Positions 47,893 through 60,243 of a stretch of DNA of 64,000 bases are shown in pieces. The stretch covers positions 930,001-994,000 of the forward strand of contig OX637631.1 in the NCBI GenBank assembly GCA_951802195.1, given 5' to 3'. Below the pieces are notes generated by a model that made no database searches, was not told where the DNA came from, and worked only from the letters and a program-made list of their open reading frames with translations. The stretch is from Tausonia pullulans (Eukaryota; Basidiomycota; Tremellomycetes; Cystofilobasidiales; Mrakiaceae). Made by a program: the position numbers and the translations under genes. The first letter of the stretch is position 1. The number at the start of each line of letters is the position of its first letter.

Positions 47893-49080
47893 ATGAAGCT
47901 CTCGCTCCTCGGTGTCCTCGCGGGTTCGTCTTCACCCGCTTCATTCCTCAGTCTACCCTGTATGTGACCCAGCTGACGACGCTCAGGCCGGCCCCTCTCT
48001 CCTTCCAGCCGCCAGCCTTGTCGTCCAAGCGGTCCCCATCCGCATCATCACGGTCACCACCACCCCGAGTGACATTGAGTCCTTCCCCGAAGCTCATGTC
48101 CTCGACCGCCTCCGCCGTCCTTCCTTGGGCGGCTTCCGCGAGCGGCCCATCACCGGCTCGCGCCCGCCGTGCCACGGCGGCAAGACACGCGAGGCTTCGT
48201 GGCTTGCGGACTTGCTCTCGGGCCAGACGAAGCACCACCCGGATCATGAGGACGGAGGGTGGCGAAGCAGGCTACCGGCGCTTGTCAGGCCCGGTAGGAA
48301 GGAAGAGGTGCGTAGGTCTTCTCCGCTCTGTGCTGTGTTGTGAAAGGGGCGGGGGCGGGGGGGCGGCATGAGTCGAGCTGGCTTGTCCCTCGTCTTCCTT
48401 CATCCCCCTCGTCCCCTGTCCCTCCTTGCTATCGCAACTCTCGCTAGTCGCTAGCTCTCCTCCCCACACGCTGCACAACGTGGAAAGCCCCTTGCTTTTG
48501 CTGACGCACGATCTCTCTCCATCCATCCCCTCACAGGAGACTAGCCTCGTCCGCATCGCCTCCTCTGTCCCGGCTGCCACCGACCCCGCCCCTAGCCTTC
48601 GAGAGACCTTCTCCGCTCGACTCGAAGCCTCGCTCGACGAGCTCGAACAGGCCGAGGCGATTGGGCTGTCGTTCGTCTTTGGTCTTGGGCTTGGATCGCT
48701 CTTTGGTGTGTGTCGCTCGTTCTCCCTTCTCTCTCTTCTCCAGGCCGTTTGCCCGTACTGATGGCTGAGACGCAACAGATCCTCTTCAAGATCGTCCGCC
48801 TCCTCGTCCTCCGTAAACGGGCGCGCATGGCCGGCGTGGGAAAGGGACGCAGATGCTGCCGCCGCCGTCAGCTGCGGGAGCAGCGGGAGCAGCAGCAGCT
48901 AATCGTCGATGAGAAGCAGCCTGTGAGTGTGGATTCATCACTCCTCTCGCCGTCACACGCTGACGTGTCGTCCTCGTTTGAACTCAGGCTCCCCCTGCTT
49001 ACGAGGACGAGAACGTCTCTCCGCTCGTCCAGGAGACTCCTGTCACCCTGACTGAGACTGCTGCTGCTCCCCAGCAGTAA
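47893..49080 (+). CDS. Small single-pass membrane protein, function unknown
   Basis: Five exons: 47893-47923, 47973-48307, 48537-48707, 48779-48922, 48988-49080; 257 aa. The N-terminus MKLSLLGVLAADDAQ and the following hydrophobic SLLPAASLVVQAV suggest a signal peptide. One membrane segment is likely near residues 165-186 (IGLSFVFGLGLGSLFGILF), followed by a strongly basic stretch (RLLVLRKRARMAG, RRCCRRRQLREQR), so the C-terminus should face the cytosol. A conserved-looking helix before it reads RETFSARLEASLDELEQAE. The tail is PPAYEDENVSPLVQETP. The luminal part contains two Trp and a Cys in a basic context. No family was recognised. The first intron (49 nt) is the least certain junction. 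Confidence 0.7.
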
Positions 49081-49331
49081 AGCCTCCGAGTCCAGCCCTT
49101 CCTCCCTTCTCCCGCTTCCACGTTGTTTGTATCCCTTTCCTTCTTTTCTCCTCCTTCTTTTGTGCTCTGTCTTTCGCTCTCTCGTCTCTGATCCGCTCGC
49201 TCTTCTCTCTCAGTCCATACATACTGGTTCGATTTAACTTCAACCCCCCCTAGCTAAGCTCCTCCTTTCCACCCGATCCATGCTCCTTCTTCTTCTTCCC
49301 TCTCTCTCCTCCTCTCTCTTTCTCTCTCTAC

Positions 49332-52219
49332 CTACCACCCGTCGTCGCCCTCGACGGCGTCGAAGAAGAGGATGATCTCGTGGAACCAGGCGATGCCTTC
49401 GAGATGCGTCTGGAGGAGGATCCGCTCGTCGACCTGCGGAGCGGGGGGAGGAGGGGGGGGGGGGGTGAATCCATCATCGTTGTCAGCGGTCGAGCGACGG
49501 GAGAATGCAAAGGAACAGAGAGAGAGAGAGAGAGGGGAAAGAGATGAAACTAGACGGACGGTGTGCGCTCCCAGGCTTGTATCGACGCGTTTGGGGACGA
49601 AGCGGAAGAGGTTCTTGGTGAGATCCCACTGAAGAGAGACGTGAGGGAGGGGTATGACAGGGGGGAGGGGGGAGGTAATATAGGCTAGGTGTCAGCGGCT
49701 CCGCCGACGAGGGAGATTGCGCCTCCTCGGCAAGAAAGACCTCGATCGTTGCGCGCGACTATCAAGGTTTCTTTCTTCCTTGGCCTCCCCGCGGAGCAGG
49801 AAAAGGGGAAGGAAGGAGGGAAGGAGGGAGGGGAAGACGTACGTAGTGCTTTGTGTCGGTCTGTCCACATCAAATGTCAACGAGAGCGCTATTGAAACTG
49901 GTCGCTTCGACATTCCACGTGCCCACTCACGTTCCCCGTCATGCCCGAAGGCGCAAGGACGACCTTCCCTCCCTGTTCCGTTTCAAACACCCTCCGCGAG
50001 GCCCATCCGAAAATCTCCCAGGCCTTCCCCTGCTCGCCCGGTCCCATCGGCGTCGTCGGGCTCGGCGAAAGCGCCTCCCCTCCGTACAGCGACACCGTCA
50101 CCTTCCCCTCGTCCTCGCCACCGGGGACGAGGACCGAGCCGTTGTGCGCAATCAGTGAGAGGTTGAACTTTTGAGCGATGGGCACGAGCGGCGCCGTGTA
50201 GGCTGAGAGGACGACGTCGGGTGTTTGGGCGAAATCGATCCGCGAGTTGAAGGTGACGGAGGCAGATTCGGGGAGGGCGTTGAGCTTGTGGCCTCCGGTC
50301 GTGAGGGTAGCGGCTTTGGATGTGCGGACGCTGGATCGACGAGAGATGGATCAGCATCAAGTCTGTGCAGAAGAGAGTGTGGACCGGCGATCTCACAGGT
50401 ACTCCCCGTGCATCCTACCAGCGACCTCGGCGTACTTCCTCGCGAGCTCATCGAGCCTCTTCTGCGTTGGCTCGCCACTGAGGGCCTCGGTGAGCCACTT
50501 GGGGACGAGCGAGCGCTCGCCGTGGGCGGCGACGCAGTTGAGATAGCCATACAGAGGGGAGGCGGTCGTAAGCATGGGAGGGAAGAGCTCGCCGTCCCTA
50601 GGAGAATAGGGGATTTGTCAGATTTGAGGAGCATGAGATGCGAGGAGACGACTCTCACTCGATGGCGACGACCATGCGCGCGAGGAGACCGATGCTGGTA
50701 TGAGGCGAGGGAGTCGAGCTTTTGGAGGGACGTCAGCGAGAGGGCACCATCACGACCATTTGGTGTTCTTACCTGTGACCTCCAGACGTTTCAACGGTGA
50801 TCAGAGGCGAGACATTGCCCTTCTCGCTCGTCCCGGGGAGGATGAACGTCTGACCATATTCCTCCGAGACTCCGGACCCACCCTCGTCGATGAGGAGGGC
50901 GACACCATCCTTCCCGTACTTGTCGAGGAGATAAGGTCCGATCGTCGCTGCTCCCTGGGGCCCACCAATCTCCTCATCGAAGCCGAAGGCAAAAACTGAT
51001 TCGTATGGCGTCAGCTTGGACTGTGGATGGGTAGAATGAGGACCTCGCACCGAGTGTCCTGCGGTTCTCCCAGCCTCCTTCCAGGAGATGTTCGAGCGTG
51101 GCGAAAAGACCCGTCAGACTGTTTTTGCAACTGTTTGTTCGGGCAGGACCGTCAGCAGCGAAGCGCACCTGAGGGGAAAAGAGATGGCGTTCCTCACTCG
51201 GTCGACCCTCGGCCCCAAACAACCTCCCCGTCAAAATGTCCTTGGAAGGGAGGGTACGTCCATCGGTCGAGCGACGTCTCGGCAGGTACAACGTCCTGAT
51301 GGGCGGCTGTCAGGAAAAAAAAAAAAAGGTCTCAGCCTGAGGAATAAGAGCCTTGAAGGATGATCAAAGAGAAACATACTGAGGACCATCGGCTTAAGCT
51401 TAGGCTCCGAGCCCTTGAGAGTGAAGACGAGGTTGTAGCGGTTCTGCAGTATGCCTCGAATCGTCAAAGGGTGAACCGTATGAGAGAGCGACAGAGATAG
51501 AGTAGGAGCGGCTCACCGGTTTGACGAGCTCGGCCTTCTCGTGCCTGTGAGGGCAAGGCGTTCAGTCTGGGTGCTTCAAAGGGGCAGCATAGGGCCAAGT
51601 ACGCACACGAGAGGGTATGCCTTAGCCAGGTATTCGTGTAACTTGGCGAATGGAGCCCAACGAGGGTCGGCGTTGTCACCATCGACGGGAGCTCCGATCA
51701 TGTCGTCGAAGGTCTGCGTGGGAACTCGGATGGCGCCTGAGAAAGATCGGTGAGCGCGCATCACATGCTGGCCCAGCAAGATAAAGGCGACTCACCGAGA
51801 AACCGCTCGACCTGCTTCTCCTGAAATTCTTTGTCCCAGACGAAGTCGGACCTCGTCTCCTCGCCCTTCTTGAGAGGCACGGCCGGCGGCTGAGCGCACG
51901 TCGGCCCCCCCTGGACGTTGACGCGCGAGAAGATGACCTCGGCGACATCGGCCGTAGCAGGCACGGAGGAGGAGGAAGTGACAAACGAGTGAGCAGCGAG
52001 GCCTCCGAGAATGATGAGAGCGGCGATGCGGGGGATCGTGAGTTTCGAGGATAAGCGCTTCGGAGAAGGCGAGGGTTGTCCGAGATCGGGGATGCTGCTA
52101 CCCTTGAACGAGGTCGCCATGGGCAGGAGCGTCTTCTCCGTCAGAGCCGGAGAGGGAGGAGAATCGGGCGGCTGCCTTGGGGAGCGTTCAAAGCCGAAGC
52201 GGGAGAAGACTGGGTGCAT
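49332..52219 (-). CDS. CPS1: M20 family carboxypeptidase, CPS1 (Gly-Xaa carboxypeptidase) type
   Basis: Thirteen exons from 51796-52219 to 49332-49433; 635 aa, phases agree. One membrane segment near the N-terminus (IPRIAALIILGGLAAHSFV) makes it a type II protein, as for the yeast vacuolar enzyme. The M20 metal site is present: AHQDVVP, WGRGSTDCKNS, AFGFDEEIGG, and near the C-terminus GNTDTKHY followed by WDLTKNLFRF and AHTVDERI. The dimerisation region lies between (SGGHSSTPSPHTSIG, GGHKLNALPESASVTFNSR). It should release C-terminal residues from small peptides. One exon is 18 nt and codes exactly TDTKHY (49843-49860). The start could also be an in-frame ATG 33 codons later. Shares a 310-bp divergent promoter with the methyltransferase-like gene. 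Confidence 0.93.
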
Positions 52220-52529
52220 GAGGGGAAGGGGTAGGGGGGGGGGGTGACTAGCAGGAGATGAGGTTGGAGGGAAGGCGGACAACGGTCTCTGGGGTTTCTT
52301 TGACGGCTCTGGCTTGGTCTTCGGTCAAGGCCGAGACCGATGTTGACACTCTTTCGTCTTGATTGCCTCACATGCACCAAAGTCGGACTGGATGCCGAAG
52401 ACGATATGCCGAGAGTAGCCGACTCTGTGTAGGGGAATGAGACGTGGATGCCCGATGGTCGTTAAGTCGAGCCCGGCGATCTGGCTGTCTTCGGATGAAG
52501 GCTCTGGATCTTGGCTGTCAACAGCCACC

Positions 52530-53525
52530 ATGGTCTCCCCCGATTCGGCTCTTCCTCCCCTTTCCCAGCCTCTGAGCGCCCACCCGCTCTATCCTGAGCT
52601 CGTGAAGCTTCTCCGTGCTGCACCGGGATTGCCACCGAACGCGTTTAGTCTTCCTTCGGTCCTCGATGTCGGATGTGGCCGTCAGCCACTCCCTTTTCTC
52701 GTGCTCCATCTACCCTCGTCAACTGGTTGACGTCCTAATATTTGGATTTAACAGTGGCCAAAGATCTTCGACTTCTCGCCGAAACGGCCAACCTTTCCTC
52801 AGCACAGTGCTTTGGAGTCGATTCGGAGGCTCGCGTACGGCCACGTGTCTTGACGACCTCTCTTTCGCCTGTCTCGCGTCATCCGTTCACACCCTTTGTT
52901 GTCTTGCTACTATCATGCTCAGTTCAAACCTCTCGCCCTCTCCCTCGCTTCCCCATCCTGCTCCTCCTCGAAGCCTTTCATGACGTATCTCGTCGCCGAT
53001 CTCCACCGTCCTTCCTGCTTCCCAAGCCTTCTCACCGACCTCGAACATCGATGCACCGCGGTAATCGCCTATCGCTTCCTGCACCTCTTTCCTCCCGAGG
53101 AGCAGAGGACGTTGCTCAGGGTCCTGCTCGGCTTTCTTCGCCCTCACAGGGAAGAAGAAGGCGGGGAGGGAGGGGGAGGTGGCTCGTCGTTGCTTCTGGG
53201 TCTTCAACGCGCCGTCGCTGTGCCAACGACCACTACCACTTTCTCGACGTCGTCGTCTGATGATTTATTGCCATCATCACCATCACAAGAAAACAGTCAA
53301 CCATCAGCTCACCTCCTCGACCAAGGCCATTGGGCATGGTCCGCCTCAGCATGGCGGAAGGAACTCGCTCATGCTGTCGAGGACGTCTTCCTGGGGAACG
53401 CAGCCGTTATGTGCGGTGTGGAGGAGCTCGGTCTGGACACTACGAACCCAGCGTCGACGTCGGGATTCGGGAGGGGGGCGCTGCACTGGTGGATCACGGT
53501 GGGCGAGAGGAAGCGTAAATCCTGA
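52530..53525 (+). CDS. Methyltransferase-like protein (SAM-binding fold, short)
   Basis: Three exons: 52530-52680, 52755-52834, 52923-53525; 277 aa. The ATG at 52530 has a strong context (CCACCATGG); an upstream in-frame ATG at 52437 is weaker. Motif I of class I methyltransferases is PSVLDVGCGLAKDLRLLAE, interrupted by intron 1 inside the glycine loop, followed by FGVDSEAR. The rest keeps fold-like features (FMTYLVADLHR, AVIAYRFLHLFPPEEQRTLLRVLLGFLRP) and ends with WRKELAHAVEDVF and a GALHWWITVGERKRKS tail. It resembles fungal methyltransferase-domain-25 proteins of unknown substrate, but the middle is shorter than usual. Confidence 0.72.
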
Positions 53526-54004
53526 TTGATGGGTTTCGAGGAAACGAGAGGACGAAATACGCGGGAGAGTCGAGAGATCGGAGAACAGAGAACATATAAA
53601 GCTATGTGGGTTGAGGCTCGCTCACAAGGGCGGATGGGGACCAAAGAGGGAATGAAGGAATGAACAACACAAACAGGGAACTATGATTGAGGCATACAGA
53701 TGGGAGTTGAAGAAAGAACAAGAGGTGAATCGAGACAAACACGAAGGGGGACAACGCACAAAGGAAAAAAAAGACCCGAAATAGAGAGAGTGAAAAAGAG
53801 AGAGGTAGGCTATGGTATGGTTAAGAAACGCAGGGATGGGAGGCTGGGTGGAGTAGTGGCGACAAGGTGCCAAGCGCGGTCGGAGGGCAAGAGAAGAGTT
53901 CGACCGGCTCAGCTTCTACAAGGCTAGAGGCTGGGAAAATGAGATAGTGATGATGGGCAATGCTGGAAAAGGAATGCTAGTGGGGAAAGGCATGCTACCC
54001 CGAC
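53526..54004. other. Convergent 3' spacer
   Basis: 480 bp between the stop codons of two convergent genes; A/G-rich on the plus strand. Nothing else seen. Confidence 0.5.
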
Positions 54005-57000
54005 TTAGTTGTTACCGAGGTAGCGGTGGTTGAGCAGGGCCTGGCACATGGAAGGTCCATCGTCAGCATTGAGTCTTCTAAACCGGAAGGGGAGAGAGCG
54101 AGGACATACGATCTCGCGCGTCATTACCGGCCAGCTCATCGCCTTACGACCATGGAGCCGCTGCTTGTGAGAGTCGGCGGCGGCTGACTTCTGAGCGTAG
54201 TGCTGTTGTTTGCCGCTGCTGATGCCGCCGAAGGGGTCGTCGATGTTCATTGGGCGAAGGCCGTGCTGCGCCTCAGCTTTTTCTCGGGAGATCTCGACTG
54301 ATGATGGGGTATTAGTCGTTGTGCGCTAAAGTGGAGGAGAGATACGAGGAACCAACCTTCCCATCCCTGAAGTTCGAAGAGGAACTTGAGGTTTGGCTGG
54401 ATGAGGACATTGAGCCGGCGGGCTCGGGTGAGCATGTAGGCGTCGATGAGCGAGTAGTCGCAGTGCTTCATGAGGTAGCTGAAGTAGACAAAGAGCCGGG
54501 TTGCGTCAGGTGTGCATCTGCGGCAGACCAAGCCCAGAAAAAACTCACGCAATAGTGACCGTCGCCGATCTTGACACCCCAACCTTACAGTGTACAAGGA
54601 CCTTGCCACCGTCGAGCCTCGCCTGCTCAATCCACTCGACGGCCTCGGCGATCGCAGGCCTCAAAGGGCTCACGCCATCATCACAGATACTTTGCATGTC
54701 GAGGACCTTCATCCTCCCCGCCTGGTGCTCGTACCATAATGCGTAGTTCGGCGGGTGAGTCGACGACGGGGAAGGTGGGCCGTAAGGGTCTTGGTTCGCC
54801 CGACCGTTCTCGCGTGAAGGGTCGACGAGCGCCGACTCGCCCACTGAGACAATGTGCGTGATGTCAAGCGACTGGAGCATCTGAGGGTTCGAGGCGTGGT
54901 TGATGTTGCCCAGGTAGAGGAACTCGAGGATCCGCGAGGGGAAGGAGCCTTCGAACATCGGGCTCTGCCGGGAATCAAGATCGGTCAGACTAGACTTCAT
55001 CGACAAGAAGAAAAAAGAGAACAACCAACATTAAACCAAGCGTTGTGCTTCCTGATCTCGGCCTGCCTCGCCTCCTGTCGCGCGATCGAGAGCGCCTCGT
55101 TCCTCGGCGACGACTGGACCTGTATCGCCGCCTGCTGTTGTTGCTGCTCGTCCCTAGCCTTCCATCCGAGCGTCCATCCAGTCTTCCAGCGTATCGCACC
55201 CGCGAGCGTCGAGCCTTGCGGCGGCGAGGTCGATGTCGACGGCGGCGAGGCCGTGAAAGGCGAGAGGAGCGATGTCCTTGAGGTCGGGGTGGCCGGGATG
55301 GCGGGGACAAGGAGCCGCTCATGGGCGAGCTGTTCCTCGACGCGCCGAAGGAGCGGGAGATCGTGCGGGTAGACAAAGAAGGAGCGGCGCGAATGGAGGT
55401 GAAGGTGGACGTAAGCCTCCGGCAGCGATATATTGTGGACGGCCATGATGTAGCAGAGGCCAAAGATCGAAGTCTCGGTATAGCCATCGAAGCCGTGGAT
55501 GAGGATCCTCCTTCCCCCGTTAGTAAGCCGCTGATTCCAACGCACGAAGCCGATGATTTCGGTCGCGAGCTCTGCGAGTGCCCGCCAGTCTCCCTGAGGG
55601 CAGATGAGGGACGTCGAGACACACTGCAGGTGGTAGATCTGGTTCGGATGCGGGACAGTGACGACGGCGGGCGCTGCGGCGGCCTTCGCAAGGTCGTCGA
55701 GCGAGGGGAAAAGGCTCGGCGAGGACGATGGGTTCGGCGATGAGTCTGGAGAGGCGATGATGGTCGGATCCGAGGCTGTGCGCGGGGAGGTGAGGGTAAC
55801 ATTCGCGAGGGCGTGCGAGAGGAGAGGCGTCGTCGGCGGCTGAGGGTGGTCCCGCAGCTTCGGGCGGGCGGTCGCCAGGTAGTTGCTAGCATCGTTCAAA
55901 CGTTCCTGGTCGGGGATCTCCGCCCCGTCAAAGGCCTGGAGCAGATAAAGAGAGTCAAAATGAGCCTCACATGGAAGCAGGATCGACCACCCACCTCAAT
56001 GCAGACGTCAAAGCCGAGCGGGTTGAGATGCCCGCTGATATCGCCCTCCTCACCCTCCTCTCCCGTGGCGTTCGGGCAGTCGAACGAATTGCCCATCCAG
56101 AAGCCCGGTGAGACCTCCTGAGCGCGCGTCAGGGCGATGGTCTCCATCTTTTCCTTTTGGAAGAGATCGATTTTATTGCGAGGCGTGCCGCGGCTGTCGA
56201 AGGCGACCAGCTCCGGATGGCGGGCCTCAAACGCGAGAAACGGGTCTAAGCGAGGGATATAGGTTGTCAGGGGAGGGTGCGTGAGAGCGAAGAGGAAGGG
56301 GGTATGAAGGAAGAGAGTAACGAACCGGTAACGAGGTAGACATGATACCGGACGGGCTCCTGGCCTTCAAGGCACTCGGATTTGCGCTCGCGCCAGATGG
56401 TCTCGATCGCCTCAGCACAGCGCTCGGCAACGTTCAGGGATGAGGCACACTGTCCGTCTGGGTGGTAGATGACCTGGGATGGGGCCCGCATTCAAGGAGC
56501 CGTCAGATCACGTGGCGCAGCATGCATGGAGCGGGATAGAGACCCACAATATCCGAAATAGTGGCATACTTGGCCTGAGGGGGAACGACGAGAACGTCAG
56601 ATGCGAGCATGCAAAGAGGAGAATAAGAAGAGACTCACCACTTGGAGGCTCAAATTGCGTAGGCAGATGCTGTGCCCGACCTTACGGTCGACGAAGCGTC
56701 CGACTTTACGGTCTCCCGTGCGAGCCTCGTGGTCTTCCGCACTCCTAGAAAGCTCCTCTCCGGCCGAGGACGTGCCAGACGACGAGCCAGGCGATGAGGA
56801 CGATGACGATGATGACATGGTAGAGCCCTCCGAAGCCGTCACCTGGTGCGACTGCCTCCTTCGGGGCGCAGGCGCGTTCGACGCTCCGTGCGAGTTGGAC
56901 CTCGTGGAACGCTTAAGCGGGGCGAGGGTGAGGACCTCGCAAGCGGGGACGGCCGAGGTGAGGAGACAGCGCTTGAGAGGGAGAGAGACCTTGCGGCGGG

Positions 57001-58604
57001 GAGGGTGAGCGGTGCCTGAAGAGTGTTGTTGGTAAAGAAGGGACGACGTGCTCGATGCCGAGGTTGACGTTGACGTCGTGCTGGTGAGGGAGGGCGTCGA
57101 CGGTTGGGCGCCGGAGGTGAAGGATGAGGAGGCAGAAGCTGATAGTTATGATGCAAGGGGGTGATAAGCGTGGAGGTCTCATGACAGACGGACGGATAGG
57201 GTTCGCTTACACCAGCTGCTACGCTCACTCGCACCCGAGATGCTCGACGTGCTTTGGACGCTTGCCATGCTGCCTGTGCGGCTTCTGCCATGGAGGTCAA
57301 GGCGGCCAGCGTCATCCCAGGACCAACCCGCGGGTGGAACATCACCAGGGCCCGGGGCCAGAAGTGTGGTGAGGCCACGATAGCGAGGCCTAGTGGCGCA
57401 GACCAGGGTCGTCAGTACTCATCTCGAGATAGAGACACTAATGGGTGAAAGGACAGGGGGGACTAACGCTGGGCGCTGGGCACGGTAGCTGTTTCGGGGG
57501 GGGGGGGGGGGGGGGGGGAAGCTCTTGCGTCAGCCGCGGTCTTATTTCAGCAAGGCAGGGAAAGAGACGAACCCAGGGAACGAGCTGAAAAAGTCGTCGA
57601 GGTTCGGGTTACCATCGCCCATGCCGTGGAGCTGAGATTGAGAGACAGAGAGGGATGTGTCAGACAAGGGTTGATGATGAGGGAACTACCGGCGCTGGAT
57701 GGGAGCAGATTGAGGGGGGCGGTGGCGCTCTGCGCGCTCTTGGTCTGGACTTGACTGACCCAAGGAAACAATGCCGTCTCGGGGACGTCGAGGGCGAGAT
57801 GGAGGGCCTCCATGTGGGCAAACTGGGCAGAAAGAGAGGGAGATTCAGCGTTTTGCTTGAGGCGGGTGAGAGCGGCGAGAGAGTAAGGGCTTGGCCGAGA
57901 ACAGCGGCCCAGGCCAAGCCCCGCGCGCGCGCTTGCTGGCGACGACGCCGCCTAGTAGAGTGGATAACGCATCCGCCCTGAGGATAGAGGAGAAAGCTCA
58001 CGTCGTCGGCGTTGATGGCCCGGACGGTCGTCCCGCCGATGATACCAAGGACGGATCGGCTCTCGACCCAGCCGGGTCCGTACTCAAGGCCGTCGACGCC
58101 ACCCTCGCCCTGATGGACGCCTTCCCGATCATACAAATCGCGGATGCCCATCGCGACCCTCGCCGCCGTCACCGTCTCGCGGCTGCTTGCAGACGAAGAC
58201 AAGGGGACAGGCGTCGCCGGCGGTGTGGGGGAGGAGGGCCCGCTGTTGCTGCTGCTCAAGGCAGGCGGCGTCGGCGGGGGCCCGCCGCGGGAGACCGAAT
58301 GAAGCGTAGAAGCAGGCGGGGCCGGCCTCGCCGGCGTCAGGAACGACGGCGGCGAGGCCGAAGATGAGGGAGTGTGGGCGGTGTGGGTCGACGACGGCGA
58401 GGACGACCGGCTTGAGGCTGATGTCGAGCTGAGCGGGGGCAGGTGGACGGGCGGAGGAGGGGCGACGGTCGAGGTCGACGATGTGGTCGGTTGCTGCTGC
58501 TGGGACGACGGCGGGTGAGAGCGGGAACGATGGCCCGCAAGCGACACGGTCGGATGGAGAAGCGGGGCGGGGGCAACGACCGACGACGACGGGGACTCTG
58601 GCAT
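54005..58604 (-). CDS. PPS1: Dual-specificity protein phosphatase, Pps1 type
   Basis: Thirteen exons from 58002-58604 to 54005-54040; 1,208 aa, all phases agree. Start at the ATG at 58604 (MPESPSSSVV). Pps1 landmarks in order: VPETALFPWLHGMGDGNP near residues 256-275, GHSICLRNLSLQVAKYATIS near 495-515, DPFLAFEARHPELVAFD and FWMGNSFDCP, then HGFDGYTETSIFGLCYI with a phosphatase-like loop lacking the catalytic Cys, and the active DSP domain at about 955-1130. That domain has FPSRILEFLYLGNINHASNP, the signature HCKVGVSRSAT, and RARRLNVLIQPNLKFLFEL. Yeast Pps1 affects S-phase and MAPK signalling. The N-terminal 200 residues are low complexity. Intron 3 contains a run of 23 C on the coding strand (57496-57518). 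Confidence 0.9.
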
Positions 58605-60004
58605 GGCAGAGAGGAGCGCTTAAAGTTGAGGAGGGGCAAGAGGGGAAGGCGAGGAAAGAGGGAGAGGGGGGATGAGCGGGTTGTGACCGTTGAGACAACT
58701 CGAGAGTTTAGCGGGACGCTCGACGACAACGGCGGTCGGTCGTTTAGCTCTCTCCCTGGCGCAGACCACATACGTGCAGGCAGGGTGAGCAGCCCAAGGC
58801 ACAGCCGGTCCCGCGCTCGCCGAGGCGCCGCCCTCTCCCCTCCTGCTGTGGTGGCTGCTCCCTCGTCATGTGGCCCTTCTCTCTGTCTTTGATTCGGTCG
58901 CGTGCGCGAACCTGCAGGGATGTTCGCTCTCATCCAGTCTCTCGACATGCGTCCATCTTCCCCTGGATACTACTGCTTCTCTCGTCTTCGCTCCCCTTCC
59001 CCGGCGGTTCCCAGGACGGCGGAACATCCACCCAAGGCAGAGGAGGATTGGCTGGCTGAACTGCCTCTGAGTGGGTGTGCGCGCAGCTGGAGCGACGAAC
59101 TAGCTTTGTGGCGCCCATGAACCAAGTGAAATAGAGCGCGCGCGCGCGGGTGGAGGGAGGTGGCGTTTCCCTTGGTTTCCTCGCATGACCATCGAGTCGA
59201 GACTATCACAGTCCATCAGTCATCCGCCACGGGCTGGTGAAAGAAATCAACAACAAAGAGACGAAAGAACGAGAGGAGAGAGATCGCGGGCCGCCCGCCA
59301 TCTTCATCGCGAAGAGCAAGCCCCTTCGACAGACGGGTCAGGATAAGGACGACGACTCCACGAATGTACAACCCAAGGCGCGATTTGTGCGAGCAGAAGG
59401 CTGGGCCCTTGGCGCGAAATAGAATCTGACCGGTTCCGGCGCCGGACCGTTCAATCGTGGGTGGACAGGGAGAGCGAGCGTTTGGAAGCATTCGAAACGC
59501 TCGAGCCGAATGAGTACGTCCAGTCCGACTCGCGTTGCTTGCCCTCAAACCGAGTGCGTTTAGTCACTGTCGGGCGGGAGAGAGAGAGGAGGGATTTTAA
59601 GTAGTATTGTAAATCATCGAGTCGTCCGCAACTTAAATATATCACAAAATGAAGTCGAGGGAGAGAGAGCGGATGGGGAGGAGGGAGGGAGGGAGGGGCG
59701 CTATCGCACACGCGCTCCCGAAAGAGATGGGCATGGCACAAACGAGTGAGGAAGAGAGAAAGAGGAGGGCTAATGGAATGACGAAGAAAGCGCAGGGAAA
59801 GTGGCAGAGAAGGGGAGTTGGAAGGAGGAGGGAGACAAGGAGAACACCAGGGGTGCAACCCCCAGGAGCTCTGCCATCCCCATGACGACCAGAACAGCAC
59901 GCCCTGGCACCGATACCACCACCACACCAGTCCGAGACCTAGGTCATACCCCACCTCAACGGACTACCTCAGTCAACCACCTCCGTCTCCGGACTAATCG
60001 CCAG
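58605..60004. other. Gene-less stretch between PPS1 and the LINE
   Basis: 1.4 kb. The left part is the PPS1 promoter. A short GC-alternating run lies near 59131-59141. No tRNA is seen next to the LINE's 3' end. No frame with support. Confidence 0.5.
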
Positions 60005-60243
60005 TTTTTTTTTTGTATTTAAGTCATGAGTTATACGTAGAGAACGAGGTAACCCTATGAGAGATGGTGATTCGTAGCTAGATAGAGTGAGAGCGAAAAT
60101 GAAAGTAGGGGTGGAAGGAAAATCAAAGATGGGTCATGGACATAGGCCCATTAGAAAAAGGTAAGATATCAAAATGTCCGGCCAATTCAAGCGGTGGCTA
60201 TGGTCTATAGTCTAGCCATACTTCTCCACCCCTGACCTGCTGT

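Noticed and set aside
56839-57378. 179-aa frame within PPS1 that at first looked like the end of a separate gene
   Set aside because: The splice donor GTAAGC at 57205-57210 and phases on both sides join the neighbouring exons into a single PPS1 model with family motifs on either side.
57951-58001. tRNA-Arg-like stretch (GTGGATAACGCATCCGCC) on the plus strand
   Set aside because: No T-arm or acceptor stem closes it, and it coincides with an exon/intron border of PPS1 that is firmly placed by phase and protein similarity.
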